Made by a program: the position numbers and the translations under genes. The notes beneath the pieces were generated by a model. That model searched no databases. It was not told where the DNA came from and saw only the letters and a list, made by a program, of their open reading frames with translations. This document shows, in pieces, positions 1-8,374 of a stretch of 64,000 bases of DNA (within the stretch, counting starts at the first letter, position 1; each line of letters begins with the position of its first letter). This DNA is from Cyanobacteria bacterium MAG CAR3_bin_5 (GTDB taxonomy: Bacteria > Cyanobacteriota > Cyanobacteriia > PCC-6307 > Cyanobiaceae): NCBI GenBank assembly GCA_026709085.1, contig JAPOTR010000006.1, positions 1 through 64,000 of the forward strand, written 5' to 3'.

Positions 1-111
1 TCTTCAGCCCAGGGCAGAAGGAATGGCCAGGATTACCCATCATGCCATGGTGACTGCCGAACGGTCCATCCCCCAGGCTCCCCTGCCCGCAACAGTCATG
101 TTTTCACACTT

Positions 112-598
112 ATGGCCCTCTTTGGTCTTTGGAGTATTTCTGATATTATTCCCTGTAAAGCCTTTTCCGAATGGAGGCCTCTTATAGATACCGATGACTT
201 TAATAATAAGAGCGTACTTTGCATTGATTACGTGGTAAATAAATCGTATGCTTCCTTAAGCTTACTTTGTAACTTTCTCATCGTTGTGGTTAGGGTTAAT
301 AAATCTTTATTTAACGACTTTGTTAAAGATTCTGATTCTGATTTTTTATGATATTGCTGATGTTGAAGTTGATGGAATTAAAAGATCATTAAAAGTATAT
401 ACTCCTGCTGCTTATAAAAACGTGCCTACTGTAGGTATGTTTGAATTGGAAGAAATAAAAGACCATAATAGAATTATCTTTGCCCACAAGAGAGAAATAA
501 TACTAAAAGCAGATGACCTAAAGACAAGTTTTAGATTCAGGCAAACCCATTGCGGGGAAGATGGTCTTGAAAAAGCCCTTAGAGACTTCCCTCAATAG
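112..598 (+). pseudogene. Low-GC hypothetical ORF split by a frameshift
   Basis: I do not recognise this gene. Two overlapping frames (112-351 and the open stretch to 598) read as one polar protein if a single T is removed from the T6 run near 342-347: frame 1 ends in a Lys-Asp-Ser-Asp rich segment and frame 2 continues with DIADVEVDGIKRSL. The stretch is far more AT-rich than the genes to its right, which suggests acquired DNA. No start can be chosen with confidence. It may instead be one or two unrelated fragments. Confidence 0.3.
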
Positions 599-700
599 TC
601 CCCTGACAATAGGCACAATGGGGAGAGATATCCCATGGGGAAGGCTGGCAAGCCTCAACAACAAGGCAAGCCCAGGGGAGACTTCTATCCGAAACTGGAG

Positions 701-2683
701 TTACTCAACAAATAGAGACAACGCAACGAGTTGCTCAGACAGTTCTTCTCTTTCATCGTCACGCCAGACAACGACAGTATACACGCCAGGCTGTTGGAGC
801 AGAGATCCCATCCTGGCTGTGACCATGAAGTTGTCGGGAGAGTCTATCCATCTGCTGGCCACCACTGCGTTTGCATCAAGGCTTGTGTAGTAGTGGCCCG
901 ATGGCGGCGGTTCCAGGATCCTGGCGGCGGCGGATTCGGGACAATGGGTTGTAAATCCTCCACCCGTACAGTAGCTGTTCAGTGCGTCAATCTGTGTGGG
1001 CGTTTTGGGTGTGGGCGGTGGATCATAGGCAATGCTGATTCCCCCAACGGTAATTCCCGTCTCCCGTTTGCTGAGGGAAAGGCACAACTTGCCATTCTGG
1101 TCCAGAACGGGCGGCCCATCAGCCTGGACCGCTCCCCCCTCGAAATGCTGGACAAATGTTGTGCGCCGGCCATTGAACCCAATGCCAATGCTCACAGCCC
1201 GATGGGTCTTGCCCAGGATGTTATCACGGTGACCCCAGTTCGCATGGGCATCGTCATACATCATGCCCCATTGCAGGTCGGTAATCTTCTCCTTGGGTTC
1301 CGGGACCGTGCAATTAACGTGCCAACCACAACTGTTGGCGACCCATTGAGCATCGGTCCACCCGGCAGTCGCTGCATTCTCGGCAGCATAACTTGTGCCA
1401 CCAGTCTGCGTATACACCATATAGGGCTTGCGTCCATCAGCCCACCAGTGACCAAAATAATCGTTGACAAGCATATCTTCAGCGTGAAGCTGGGAAGCGG
1501 GATTGGCACCAAGCACAACAGGCGGAAGCCCATGGATTGCCCTGTCATTGTTAATGAGTCTCAGGGCATGATACCGTAACTCACTTAACTCGTTACTGGA
1601 CAGCCTGGAGATCGATGGCGCCGTGGGCGATAGTGCGGGTGATGGTGCTGGCGGGGGCCCCTGGTAGGCGACGGTCTCACCCGTCTTCACGAGTGTGGGC
1701 AGTGGTGCTTGTGGGAAAGCTGGGATGCGTTCCGGCTGGATGGGCGCCCCACCCCCGGCCACGTGATCCAGAAGACACATCAACTCCCCGTCACAATCGG
1801 CAGAGGTGGCAACAGGAATCCACCGGTCGGGTCTCGGGTGGGATGTTGAAGGATTGTTGGCTACCGGGAGCGCCGGTGGCGGCCCGGCGGCAACCGATGA
1901 CGGACTGGATGGACTCCCACGGCGAACCGCTGCCAGATTCGCCCTGTAAAAGGTCTGGAGAGAGCGGAACGACCGCACGGGCTGGCCATAGTAACTGCGG
2001 CCGGAGTGTTTGGGGAAGGAAGCCCACTCCGGCGCCAACCGATGGGCAAGCTCCTTCGTGAACCTGCCACGATCCGCTAGCCCTAGCGCCTCACGACGGC
2101 AGATCAAATAGAGAGCGGCTTTATCCTGGGATTCAGGGCGGAAGTCTCTTAACCGGAGGGCTTTTTCCGCCATCCGCCATGTGGTGGGCGGGAACTGGTA
2201 GGCCCCCGCGGCGGCGGAATCCTGGTGGTGAATGATCTGGTCGGGATAGCGGCCCAGATTCTGGAAGAGCGTGCCTCCATAGAAAACCCTGTAGCCGATC
2301 TCGCTCCCATCCTTCCAAGTGCCCTCGGCAAAGCGAATGGTGTTCAGAAGAGCCCTGCGTTCAGGGGTCACCTCAAAATTAAGATGGCGGCACTTCCTGG
2401 CGGCAACAGCCGGCATGGCGCAGGTGACATGCCCCGCTGCTTCATCCGACGTAGCGGCCCCGCTGCGGCTTACCGTGAAACTGGCCGCCGTGTCCTCCGT
2501 CACTGATTCTGTGCCAGTCGTGACAGTCACATCCGGCGTCCCCTTGTTATGGATACGGTTATTCAAATAGCTGCCGAACCATGCAATAAAACTGAAGACC
2601 AGCACCATGCCTCTGAGCACGGAAAACCAATTCGGACCCCCTTCTGAAGCTGTATTCTTCCTCCTGTCGTTGTTGGGAATCAT
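701..2683 (-). CDS. Membrane-anchored lysozyme-like (GH24/GH104-type) + CAP domain protein
   Basis: A 660-residue protein with three parts. A hydrophobic segment at about residues 22-38 is a signal anchor. A lysozyme-like domain at about 103-260 contains an AEGT motif with candidate catalytic Glu near 120, a segment ending AAAGAYQF, and the late motif APEWASFP. A CAP/SCP domain (about 400-545) carries HAEDML, ENAATAGW and a C-terminal SVGIGF strand. The segment between the membrane helix and the lysozyme part (VTEDTAASFTVS) resembles Calx-beta-like repeats. By family knowledge the first domain hydrolyses peptidoglycan; the CAP function is unknown. The first Met with a sensible N-terminus is at 2683; the frame is open further upstream. 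It is divergent from the protease gene at 2800. Confidence 0.8.
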   Translation of the reverse strand: MIPNNDRRKNTASEGGPNWFSVLRGMVLVFSFIAWFGSYLNNRIHNKGTPDVTVTTGTESVTEDTAASFTVSRSGAATSDEAAGHVTCAMPAVAARKCRHLNFEVTPERRALLNTIRFAEGTWKDGSEIGYRVFYGGTLFQNLGRYPDQIIHHQDSAAAGAYQFPPTTWRMAEKALRLRDFRPESQDKAALYLICRREALGLADRGRFTKELAHRLAPEWASFPKHSGRSYYGQPVRSFRSLQTFYRANLAAVRRGSPSSPSSVAAGPPPALPVANNPSTSHPRPDRWIPVATSADCDGELMCLLDHVAGGGAPIQPERIPAFPQAPLPTLVKTGETVAYQGPPPAPSPALSPTAPSISRLSSNELSELRYHALRLINNDRAIHGLPPVVLGANPASQLHAEDMLVNDYFGHWWADGRKPYMVYTQTGGTSYAAENAATAGWTDAQWVANSCGWHVNCTVPEPKEKITDLQWGMMYDDAHANWGHRDNILGKTHRAVSIGIGFNGRRTTFVQHFEGGAVQADGPPVLDQNGKLCLSLSKRETGITVGGISIAYDPPPTPKTPTQIDALNSYCTGGGFTTHCPESAAARILEPPPSGHYYTSLDANAVVASRWIDSPDNFMVTARMGSLLQQPGVYTVVVWRDDEREELSEQLVALSLFVE

Positions 2684-2799
2684 GGGTGTTTCAAGAAGAC
2701 AATGTTGACTGATTCTACCCACTCCAGATGGTTGCCCAGCAAGAATCCCGGTGACCACCATGGCGTGACCGTGGAGAATGGCGTCAGTGCCCCAGCCCC

Positions 2800-4257
2800 G
2801 TGAACCAGACACCCCACATCCCCCGGCTGAAGTGGACCAGGGACTTGCAGAACCTGCTCCTTGGCCTCAGCCTGGTGCTCACCCTCCTGGTGTTCTGGGG
2901 GCCACCGCTGCTGAGCAGTCTGGAGCGACCCTCTGTGCAGGGTGTGCTGGAGCAACGGCAGTTGGAGCTACAAGCGCTGGCCGGCCAGGCAGCGGTCAAG
3001 GGGAATCTCGCCCTTGCCCCGGATCGGAACGCTCCTCTCCTCAGCCGCCAGTTGTTTGGCGCTGACACCCTCCGGGAATTGGCGGCCCTGCAGCAGCAGC
3101 GTCAGGACGACACAACCACCACGGACCGTGACCTGGGGCTGCGCCAAGTGTTGGTGCTTCTGGCCATGGACCAGCCGGAGCAGGCCTTACCTCTGCTGGA
3201 GAGGCTCGGTTCCGGGCCGGGGCAAGGAGAGTCCCCGGCAGCAGGCATCCTGCAACAGGCCCTTATGGAACGGGCGGCCGGGGATCAGGCTACGGTTGCC
3301 GCGCTGGAGGATCTGGACGATGAAGCCCTTGGGAATGTCCTACCCTCCCATCCCCTCTATTCGTTCCTGGCCTGCTCCGTCCTGGACCTGGACCGACCCT
3401 TCTGTGGCGATTCCCATACTGGCGCCCTGGCGCGCCTCACTCTGGTGGGCTTGGCGGGGCCGCTGGCGGCTGGGGGGGGCATCCTGCTCTGGCTGGTGCA
3501 ACTGGGACGTTTTCTATGGCCCCGGAAGCGATCTCCACGGTCACCCCTCCCGCTCCCGGCAACTTCCCCGCTGACCATCCCCGCCCTGCTGCTGTTTTTC
3601 TTTGGCGGCGTCGTGGTGCTGGGCAACGGGGCGGGCACCCTGGCGCTGGCGGCGCTGCGGCACTGGGGGCAGATCAGCAGCGGCACAGGGCAGGCCATGG
3701 CCACCATGGTGGTCTATGGAGTCCAAGCCCTACCGGGGCTGGCGGTTCTGCGCTGGTTGCGACGGGGGGAGGGGCAATCCGGCTGGCGCTGGCTGCAATG
3801 GGGTCTGGGCTGGCAATCGTTTCCCCTGGCGCTGGGGGGACTTCTGCTCAGTCTGCCCCTGGTGCTGCTGGCCAGTTGGGGGGTGTCTCAACTATTTCCG
3901 GATGCGGGAGGCAGTAATCCGTTGCTGGAACTGGTGCTGAACAACCGGGACTGGACGGCGCTGGTGTTCTTTGCCCTGACGGCCTGTCTTCTGGCGCCCC
4001 TCTATGAGGAACTGGTTTTCCGCGCCGCGATTTTGCCCGCCATGGGGAGATCCTATGGGGCCGGTGTGGGGGTTCTGGTGAGCAGCCTGCTGTTTGCCGC
4101 GGCCCACCTGAGCCTGGTGGAATTTGTCCCGCTTCTGATCCTGGGTCTGGGCCTGGGCTGGCTGCGGCTGAGCAGCGGACGGCTGAGCGCCTGTGTGCTG
4201 ATGCATGCCGCCTGGAATGGTTATACCCTCGCCAACCTCGTGCTCCTGAGCCTGTGA
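2800..4257 (+). CDS. CPBP family intramembrane glutamic endopeptidase
   Basis: A 485-residue integral membrane protein with one N-terminal helix (about 14-34), a soluble alpha-helical segment, then a bundle of helices. The C-terminal CPBP (Abi/CAAX) domain shows the glutamate motif YEELVFRAAI, a second motif with FAAAHL, and a third with HAAWNG; these are the expected catalytic Glu/His/His/Asn positions. The family includes CAAX prenyl-protein proteases and bacteriocin self-immunity proteins; the substrate here is unknown. The start is GTG at 2800. The next gene begins about 80 bp downstream on the same strand, so co-transcription with the ftsI region is possible. Confidence 0.88.
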   Translation: MNQTPHIPRLKWTRDLQNLLLGLSLVLTLLVFWGPPLLSSLERPSVQGVLEQRQLELQALAGQAAVKGNLALAPDRNAPLLSRQLFGADTLRELAALQQQRQDDTTTTDRDLGLRQVLVLLAMDQPEQALPLLERLGSGPGQGESPAAGILQQALMERAAGDQATVAALEDLDDEALGNVLPSHPLYSFLACSVLDLDRPFCGDSHTGALARLTLVGLAGPLAAGGGILLWLVQLGRFLWPRKRSPRSPLPLPATSPLTIPALLLFFFGGVVVLGNGAGTLALAALRHWGQISSGTGQAMATMVVYGVQALPGLAVLRWLRRGEGQSGWRWLQWGLGWQSFPLALGGLLLSLPLVLLASWGVSQLFPDAGGSNPLLELVLNNRDWTALVFFALTACLLAPLYEELVFRAAILPAMGRSYGAGVGVLVSSLLFAAAHLSLVEFVPLLILGLGLGWLRLSSGRLSACVLMHAAWNGYTLANLVLLSL

Positions 4258-4339
4258 TTGCCCGGCAGGCTGTGCTGTGCCAACTTAAGTTGGTCACCCA
4301 CACGGCGCTGTTGCCATTTGGCTCGGGGGTCCTACAGGA

Positions 4340-4822
4340 ATGGCGATCACGGGAAAATCCGCTCACGACACTGCCAGGGCATTGGTCTCCGGGCGAGGCC
4401 GTCGCCAGCGCTGGTCCCAGGGCGGGAAACGGGCTTCTCCTGTTCCAAAGGCCAACGGCGCCCCACCGGGGCTGGCAAGTATCCACTGGCTGGCCAACCG
4501 TGCGCTCCTGGTGTCCCTGCTGATCCCCACCGTCCTCTGTGTTCTGGAACTGCAGATGCGGCGCAACCTGAGTCGCGCCTACACGGCTCTCCAGGATGCC
4601 CGCACCATGCAGCAGCTTGTCATGGACTCCCGGGCCCAACTCATGGCTGCCCCGGACACCATTCCTGTCTCCAGGCCAACAGGGCAGGGTGATCTGTCCA
4701 CCAGCCAGGGCCTTGAACCGCTCCTGCTTCCCCCACCCCCGAGCGGACCGTTGAAGCATCGGTCCCCGTTCCGGCGCCTGGGCCGCTGGATCAAGGCTGG
4801 TCCGGTGGTGCGGGGCTATTGA
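4340..4822 (+). CDS. Small bitopic membrane protein, FtsL-like
   Basis: A 160-residue protein with a basic N-terminal half, one hydrophobic segment at about 52-69 (ANRALLVSLLIPTVLCVLEL), a short helical segment predicted to lie outside the membrane, and a Pro-rich basic tail. The stop codon overlaps the TTG start of ftsI (4819), implying translational coupling. A single-pass protein with a short coiled-coil-like segment directly before ftsI is the usual position of FtsL, the divisome protein that acts with FtsB and FtsQ. The FtsL role is an inference from position and topology; I see no diagnostic sequence motif. Confidence 0.6.
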   Translation: MAITGKSAHDTARALVSGRGRRQRWSQGGKRASPVPKANGAPPGLASIHWLANRALLVSLLIPTVLCVLELQMRRNLSRAYTALQDARTMQQLVMDSRAQLMAAPDTIPVSRPTGQGDLSTSQGLEPLLLPPPPSGPLKHRSPFRRLGRWIKAGPVVRGY

Positions 4823-6594
4823 ACTTGGGCCGTTCACGCCGCCGTCCGCAGCGCCCCGGACCGGCGCCCTCCACCAGGGGGCGGCTGGTGGTGGTGTTCT
4901 TCCTGCTGCTGTTGCCCGTACTGGGTCTTGCGGGACGGCTGTTCTGGCTCCAGGTGGTTCAGGGGGACGCCCTTGCTCAACAGGCCCGCTCCCGTCAGGC
5001 CCCCTCCATCCGGCCCGTTGCCATACGACGGCCCATTGTTGATCGCCAAGGGGAGGTGCTGGCCTGGGACGAGGTGCGGGTGCGCATCTGGGCCCACCCT
5101 GTCTATTTTCAATTCCCCGGCGACCGGGACGGCCAAAGGCGCTCCGCAGCGGAGGTGAGTCAACGGCTGGCCCCCGTCCTGAACCTGCCGGCAGCCGATC
5201 TGGAGCAACGCCTCTCCGGACAGGGCAGCAGCATCCGCCTGCTGGAACACCTCAGCCCGGAGACGGGGGAACTGGTGAAAGCCCTGGGCATCAGTGGGAT
5301 TGACGTGGAGATCTACCCACAGCGGCGTTATCCCCAGGGCGAACTCTTTGCCAACGTGGTGGGTTTCCTGAATCTGGAGCGCCAACCCCAGGCAGGCCTG
5401 GAATTGAGTCGCAACACCCAACTGCAGCAAGGGGAACGGAGCCCGTGGCGCCTGGGCGCCGGGGCCGGGGCGGTGCTACCCGTCCATACCTTGTCCATGG
5501 GCGCCATCACCGACGATGCCGTGCCGTTGCAGTTGAGTCTGGATGCTCGTCTGCAGCGGGCCGCCTATACCGCCCTGTCTGCAGCGATGGAGCAGTGGAC
5601 AGCCACACGGGGCGCGGTGATGGTGATGGACGTGCATAACGGCGAGCTTCTCGCCCTGGCTTCACAGCCCAGCTTTGACCCCGGCCGTTTCTGGCAGGCC
5701 AACCCCCGGCATTTTCGTGGGTGGCCTGTGGAAGACCTGTATGAACCCGGCTCCACCTTCAAACCCGTCAATCTGGCCATTGCCCTTGAGGAAGGGGTGA
5801 TCCACGGGAACAGCACGGTGCATGACACGGGCAGTGTTGTGGTGGAGTCCTGGACACTGCACAACAACCGGAATCAGGTTCATGGGGTGATTACCATGCC
5901 CCAGGTGCTGCAGGTGTCCAGCAATGTGGGCATGGTCAAAACCATGTTGCGGTTATCCCGGGAGCGGTACTGGCGCTGGCTGCACCGGCTTGAGATTGAA
6001 CAGGCGCCTGATACGGACCTGCCGGGCGCCACTGCGGGCCAATTGAAATCCCTGCAGGTTTTCCGTTCCAATCCCATCCATGCCGCCACGGCGTCCTTTG
6101 GTCAGGGAATTGCCCTCACCCCCCTCAAGCTGCTCCAACTCCATGCCGCCCTGGCCAACGGCGGCTGGCTGGTGCGGCCCCATGTTGTGCGGGGGCTGCG
6201 CAACAACGGGAACGCCATGGTGGCCACCCCCCACCTGCCCCAGCGCAAGCGCGTTTTCCAGGAGGCATCCACCGCCACCGTGCGCAACTGGATGGCAGCG
6301 GCCACCAGGCCGGCGCAAGCACCCGGAGCCGGGCTGCAGCCCCGTCCCGTTGCCGGCAAGAGCGGCACGTCTCAGAAGGCGCTCCATGGTAGCTACGACC
6401 CGGACACCGTTATCACCAGCTTCGTGGCTCACCTGCCCACGGATCAGCCTCGTTTCGTGGTGTTGGCGGTGGTGGATGAACCCCGTGGCCAGGAGACCTA
6501 CGGGACCACCGTGGCGTTGCCCGTGACATATCGCGTGATTGACAGCATCATGGCGTTGGACAACCTGCTGCCTGCCCATGGGGGCACCGGTTGA
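4819..6594 (+). CDS. ftsI: Peptidoglycan D,D-transpeptidase FtsI (PBP3-type)
   Basis: A 591-residue class B penicillin-binding protein. An N-terminal membrane anchor (about 24-45) is followed by the dimerisation/pedestal region and the transpeptidase domain. Active-site motifs are present: STFK with Ser about 312, SSN about 367, and KSGT about 514. FtsI crosslinks septal peptidoglycan in the periplasm as part of the divisome. The start is TTG at 4819, overlapping the stop of the FtsL-like gene; a downstream alternative is possible. No PASTA domains are seen, as is usual for cyanobacterial FtsI. Confidence 0.93.
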   Translation: MNLGRSRRRPQRPGPAPSTRGRLVVVFFLLLLPVLGLAGRLFWLQVVQGDALAQQARSRQAPSIRPVAIRRPIVDRQGEVLAWDEVRVRIWAHPVYFQFPGDRDGQRRSAAEVSQRLAPVLNLPAADLEQRLSGQGSSIRLLEHLSPETGELVKALGISGIDVEIYPQRRYPQGELFANVVGFLNLERQPQAGLELSRNTQLQQGERSPWRLGAGAGAVLPVHTLSMGAITDDAVPLQLSLDARLQRAAYTALSAAMEQWTATRGAVMVMDVHNGELLALASQPSFDPGRFWQANPRHFRGWPVEDLYEPGSTFKPVNLAIALEEGVIHGNSTVHDTGSVVVESWTLHNNRNQVHGVITMPQVLQVSSNVGMVKTMLRLSRERYWRWLHRLEIEQAPDTDLPGATAGQLKSLQVFRSNPIHAATASFGQGIALTPLKLLQLHAALANGGWLVRPHVVRGLRNNGNAMVATPHLPQRKRVFQEASTATVRNWMAAATRPAQAPGAGLQPRPVAGKSGTSQKALHGSYDPDTVITSFVAHLPTDQPRFVVLAVVDEPRGQETYGTTVALPVTYRVIDSIMALDNLLPAHGGTG

Positions 6595-6770
6595 CGGAAG
6601 ACTTCAGGGATTCCGGCGGCTTCCCTTCCCTCCCTGGAGGTGGGGGCCGACATCCTCTGGGATACCCGGCGCGAGGTATCAGCGCTACGGTGCGGCGCCG
6701 CTCCCTGCCGGCCCACGTAGAGGAGGAGTTCCGGGAGCAGGGCATGGACGGATGACAAACTGTCAGCATC

Positions 6771-6801
6771 TTAACTCGAAGTCGGTATGAGTACGAGTTA
6801 A
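6771..6801. promoter_or_regulatory. 8-bp inverted repeat upstream of rubrerythrin
   Basis: TTAACTCG at 6771-6778 and its exact complement CGAGTTAA at 6794-6801 are separated by 15 bases, ending 28 bases before the rubrerythrin ATG. The arms and spacing suit an operator for a dimeric regulator better than a terminator, since no T-run follows. That it controls the rubrerythrin gene is an inference. Confidence 0.5.
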
Positions 6802-6829
6802 AACATACAGCGTGGACGCCTCACCTACC

Positions 6830-7558
6830 ATGGACCTTTCCAGACCTCGTACCCACGCCAACCTTGAAGCCGCCTTTGGCGGAGAAAGCATGGCCAACCG
6901 CAAGTACCTCTTCTTTGCCGAGGTGGCCAAAGCTCTGGGCCACAAAGATCTGGTCAGGCTTTTCCGGGACACTGCCGCCCAGGAAACCGAGCACGCCTTT
7001 GCCCACTTCCGTCTTCTCCATCCGGAGCTGGTGGTTGAGGATCCCCGGACCTTGACCCCTGAACAACGGCAAGCGATCCTCAGCCGCTGCCTGGAGCTGG
7101 CCATTGAAGGGGAAACCTACGAGTACACCACCATGTACCCGGAGTTTGCCGCTGCGGCCCGCTCTGATCGTGACGCCGGGGCCGCAGCGGAATTTGACGA
7201 GCAGATTGCCGAGTCCCGGGAGCACGCCGGCATTTTCAAGAAGGCTGCCAGCAATTTCGGCTTCCTCACCTCGATTGAGCGCCACCACGCTGAGCGCTAT
7301 GGGGTGGCCCTTGCCGCTCTGGAAGGCAAAGGCGATGCTGTCGAGGCAGCCAACCCCGTCCCGGGGCTCTGGATCTGTCGCGTCTGCTCCATGATCTACG
7401 ATCCCGCAAAGGGAGATCCCGACTCCGGCATCGCCCCCGGCACCCCCTTCGAGGATATTCCCGATGACTGGGAGTGCCCCATCTGCGGCGCCCGCAAGGC
7501 CGGCTTCATTCCCTACCGCCCATCCATCCTGAACCAGCCGGCTTTGCAAACGGCTTGA
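6830..7558 (+). CDS. rbr: Rubrerythrin
   Basis: A 242-residue protein with a ferritin-like diiron domain (residues about 1-145; Glu-rich helices with [10 protein letters not shown] and the second [11 protein letters not shown] helix) followed by a C-terminal rubredoxin domain with two Cys-x-x-Cys knuckles, CRVCSMIYD and CPICGARK. Rubrerythrin reduces peroxide in the cytoplasm using electrons passed through the rubredoxin iron. The ATG at 6830 matches the usual family N-terminus (MDLSRP); a GTG at 6812 would add six residues. An inverted repeat lies just upstream. The preceding 230 bases contain no convincing gene. Confidence 0.93.
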   Translation: MDLSRPRTHANLEAAFGGESMANRKYLFFAEVAKALGHKDLVRLFRDTAAQETEHAFAHFRLLHPELVVEDPRTLTPEQRQAILSRCLELAIEGETYEYTTMYPEFAAAARSDRDAGAAAEFDEQIAESREHAGIFKKAASNFGFLTSIERHHAERYGVALAALEGKGDAVEAANPVPGLWICRVCSMIYDPAKGDPDSGIAPGTPFEDIPDDWECPICGARKAGFIPYRPSILNQPALQTA

Positions 7559-7609
7559 AGCTCCCTTGCCCGGAGTTCCCTAAACTGGCCCCAAGCCCAG
7601 TCACCCCCC

Positions 7610-8023
7610 ATGGCCGTGTCACCCACCCCCACCCCTCAAGCCCCTTCCGCCTCACCGCCCCGGACAGACCGTGACGGCCGTGGAATCCTCATTACGGCGC
7701 CCGCCTTGAAGCAACTGGGCTTTCTACGCCAGCAACAGGGGACGGATTTCATCCTGAGGGTGGGGGTCCGTTCGGGGGGCTGTAGCGGCATGAGCTACAC
7801 CATGGACTTCATCCAGCCCCAGGACGTGCGGGAGGAGGACAAGGTGTACGCCTACACCCTGGCGGACAGCGCCGGTTTTCAGGTGGTGTGCGACCCCAAG
7901 AGCCTGCTCTACATCTATGGCCTCCAACTGGATTTCAGCACGGCCCTCATTGGCGGCGGCTTCAATTTCACCAATCCCAACGCCACCCAGACCTGCGGCT
8001 GCGGCAGTTCCTTCGCCGTTTGA
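7610..8023 (+). CDS. A-type iron-sulfur cluster assembly protein (IscA/SufA/HesB family)
   Basis: A 137-residue protein. The N-terminal 20 residues are Pro/Thr-rich and probably disordered; the rest is a complete A-type scaffold domain with the three conserved cysteines: GGCSGMSY and the C-terminal CGCGSSF. These proteins bind Fe-S clusters or iron and deliver them to apo-proteins. The ATG at 7610 lies 52 bp after rubrerythrin, itself an iron protein, on the same strand, so the two may share transcription. Confidence 0.92.
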   Translation: MAVSPTPTPQAPSASPPRTDRDGRGILITAPALKQLGFLRQQQGTDFILRVGVRSGGCSGMSYTMDFIQPQDVREEDKVYAYTLADSAGFQVVCDPKSLLYIYGLQLDFSTALIGGGFNFTNPNATQTCGCGSSFAV

Positions 8024-8081
8024 GACAGCCTTCTGCGGGTGCGCCTTCTGAGCTATGCTGCGGGCCTCAGGTTCTTCTTCC

Positions 8082-8318
8082 ATGTCCCGGGTCTGCCAAC
8101 TCAGCGGCAAGCGCGCCAACAACGCCATGGCCGTCAGCCACTCCCACATCCGCACCAAGAAGCTGCAACAGGTGAACCTGCAGCAACGGCGCCTCTGGTG
8201 GACGGAGGGACGACGCTACGTGCGCATGAGGATTTCCACCAGGGCGTTGCGCACCATCCAGAAGAAAGGTCTTGACGCCTATGCCCGGCAGATGGGCGTC
8301 AATCTCAACGCCTTCTGA
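8082..8318 (+). CDS. rpmB: 50S ribosomal protein L28
   Basis: A 78-residue basic protein starting [11 protein letters not shown], with the L28 signatures [15 protein letters not shown] and [12 protein letters not shown]. It is a structural protein of the large ribosomal subunit. The frame is open further upstream (from 8055), but the ATG at 8082 gives the conserved N-terminus. The gene lies between the A-type Fe-S protein and lycopene cyclase on the same strand. Confidence 0.95.
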   Translation: MSRVCQLSGKRANNAMAVSHSHIRTKKLQQVNLQQRRLWWTEGRRYVRMRISTRALRTIQKKGLDAYARQMGVNLNAF

Positions 8319-8374
8319 AACAGCCCCGCCCCCATCGGCGGCTGCCCCGATTCCGTACCCCAGCCTGACCCGCC

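Noticed and set aside
731-1579. Plus-strand frame opposite the CAP/lysozyme gene
   Set aside because: Overlaps the well-supported CAP domain on the other strand; no family resemblance.
6590-6754. Small plus-strand frame overlapping the ftsI stop (TTG start, about 54 codons)
   Set aside because: It matches no family I know and has Gly/Pro-rich low-complexity content; probably leader DNA of rubrerythrin.
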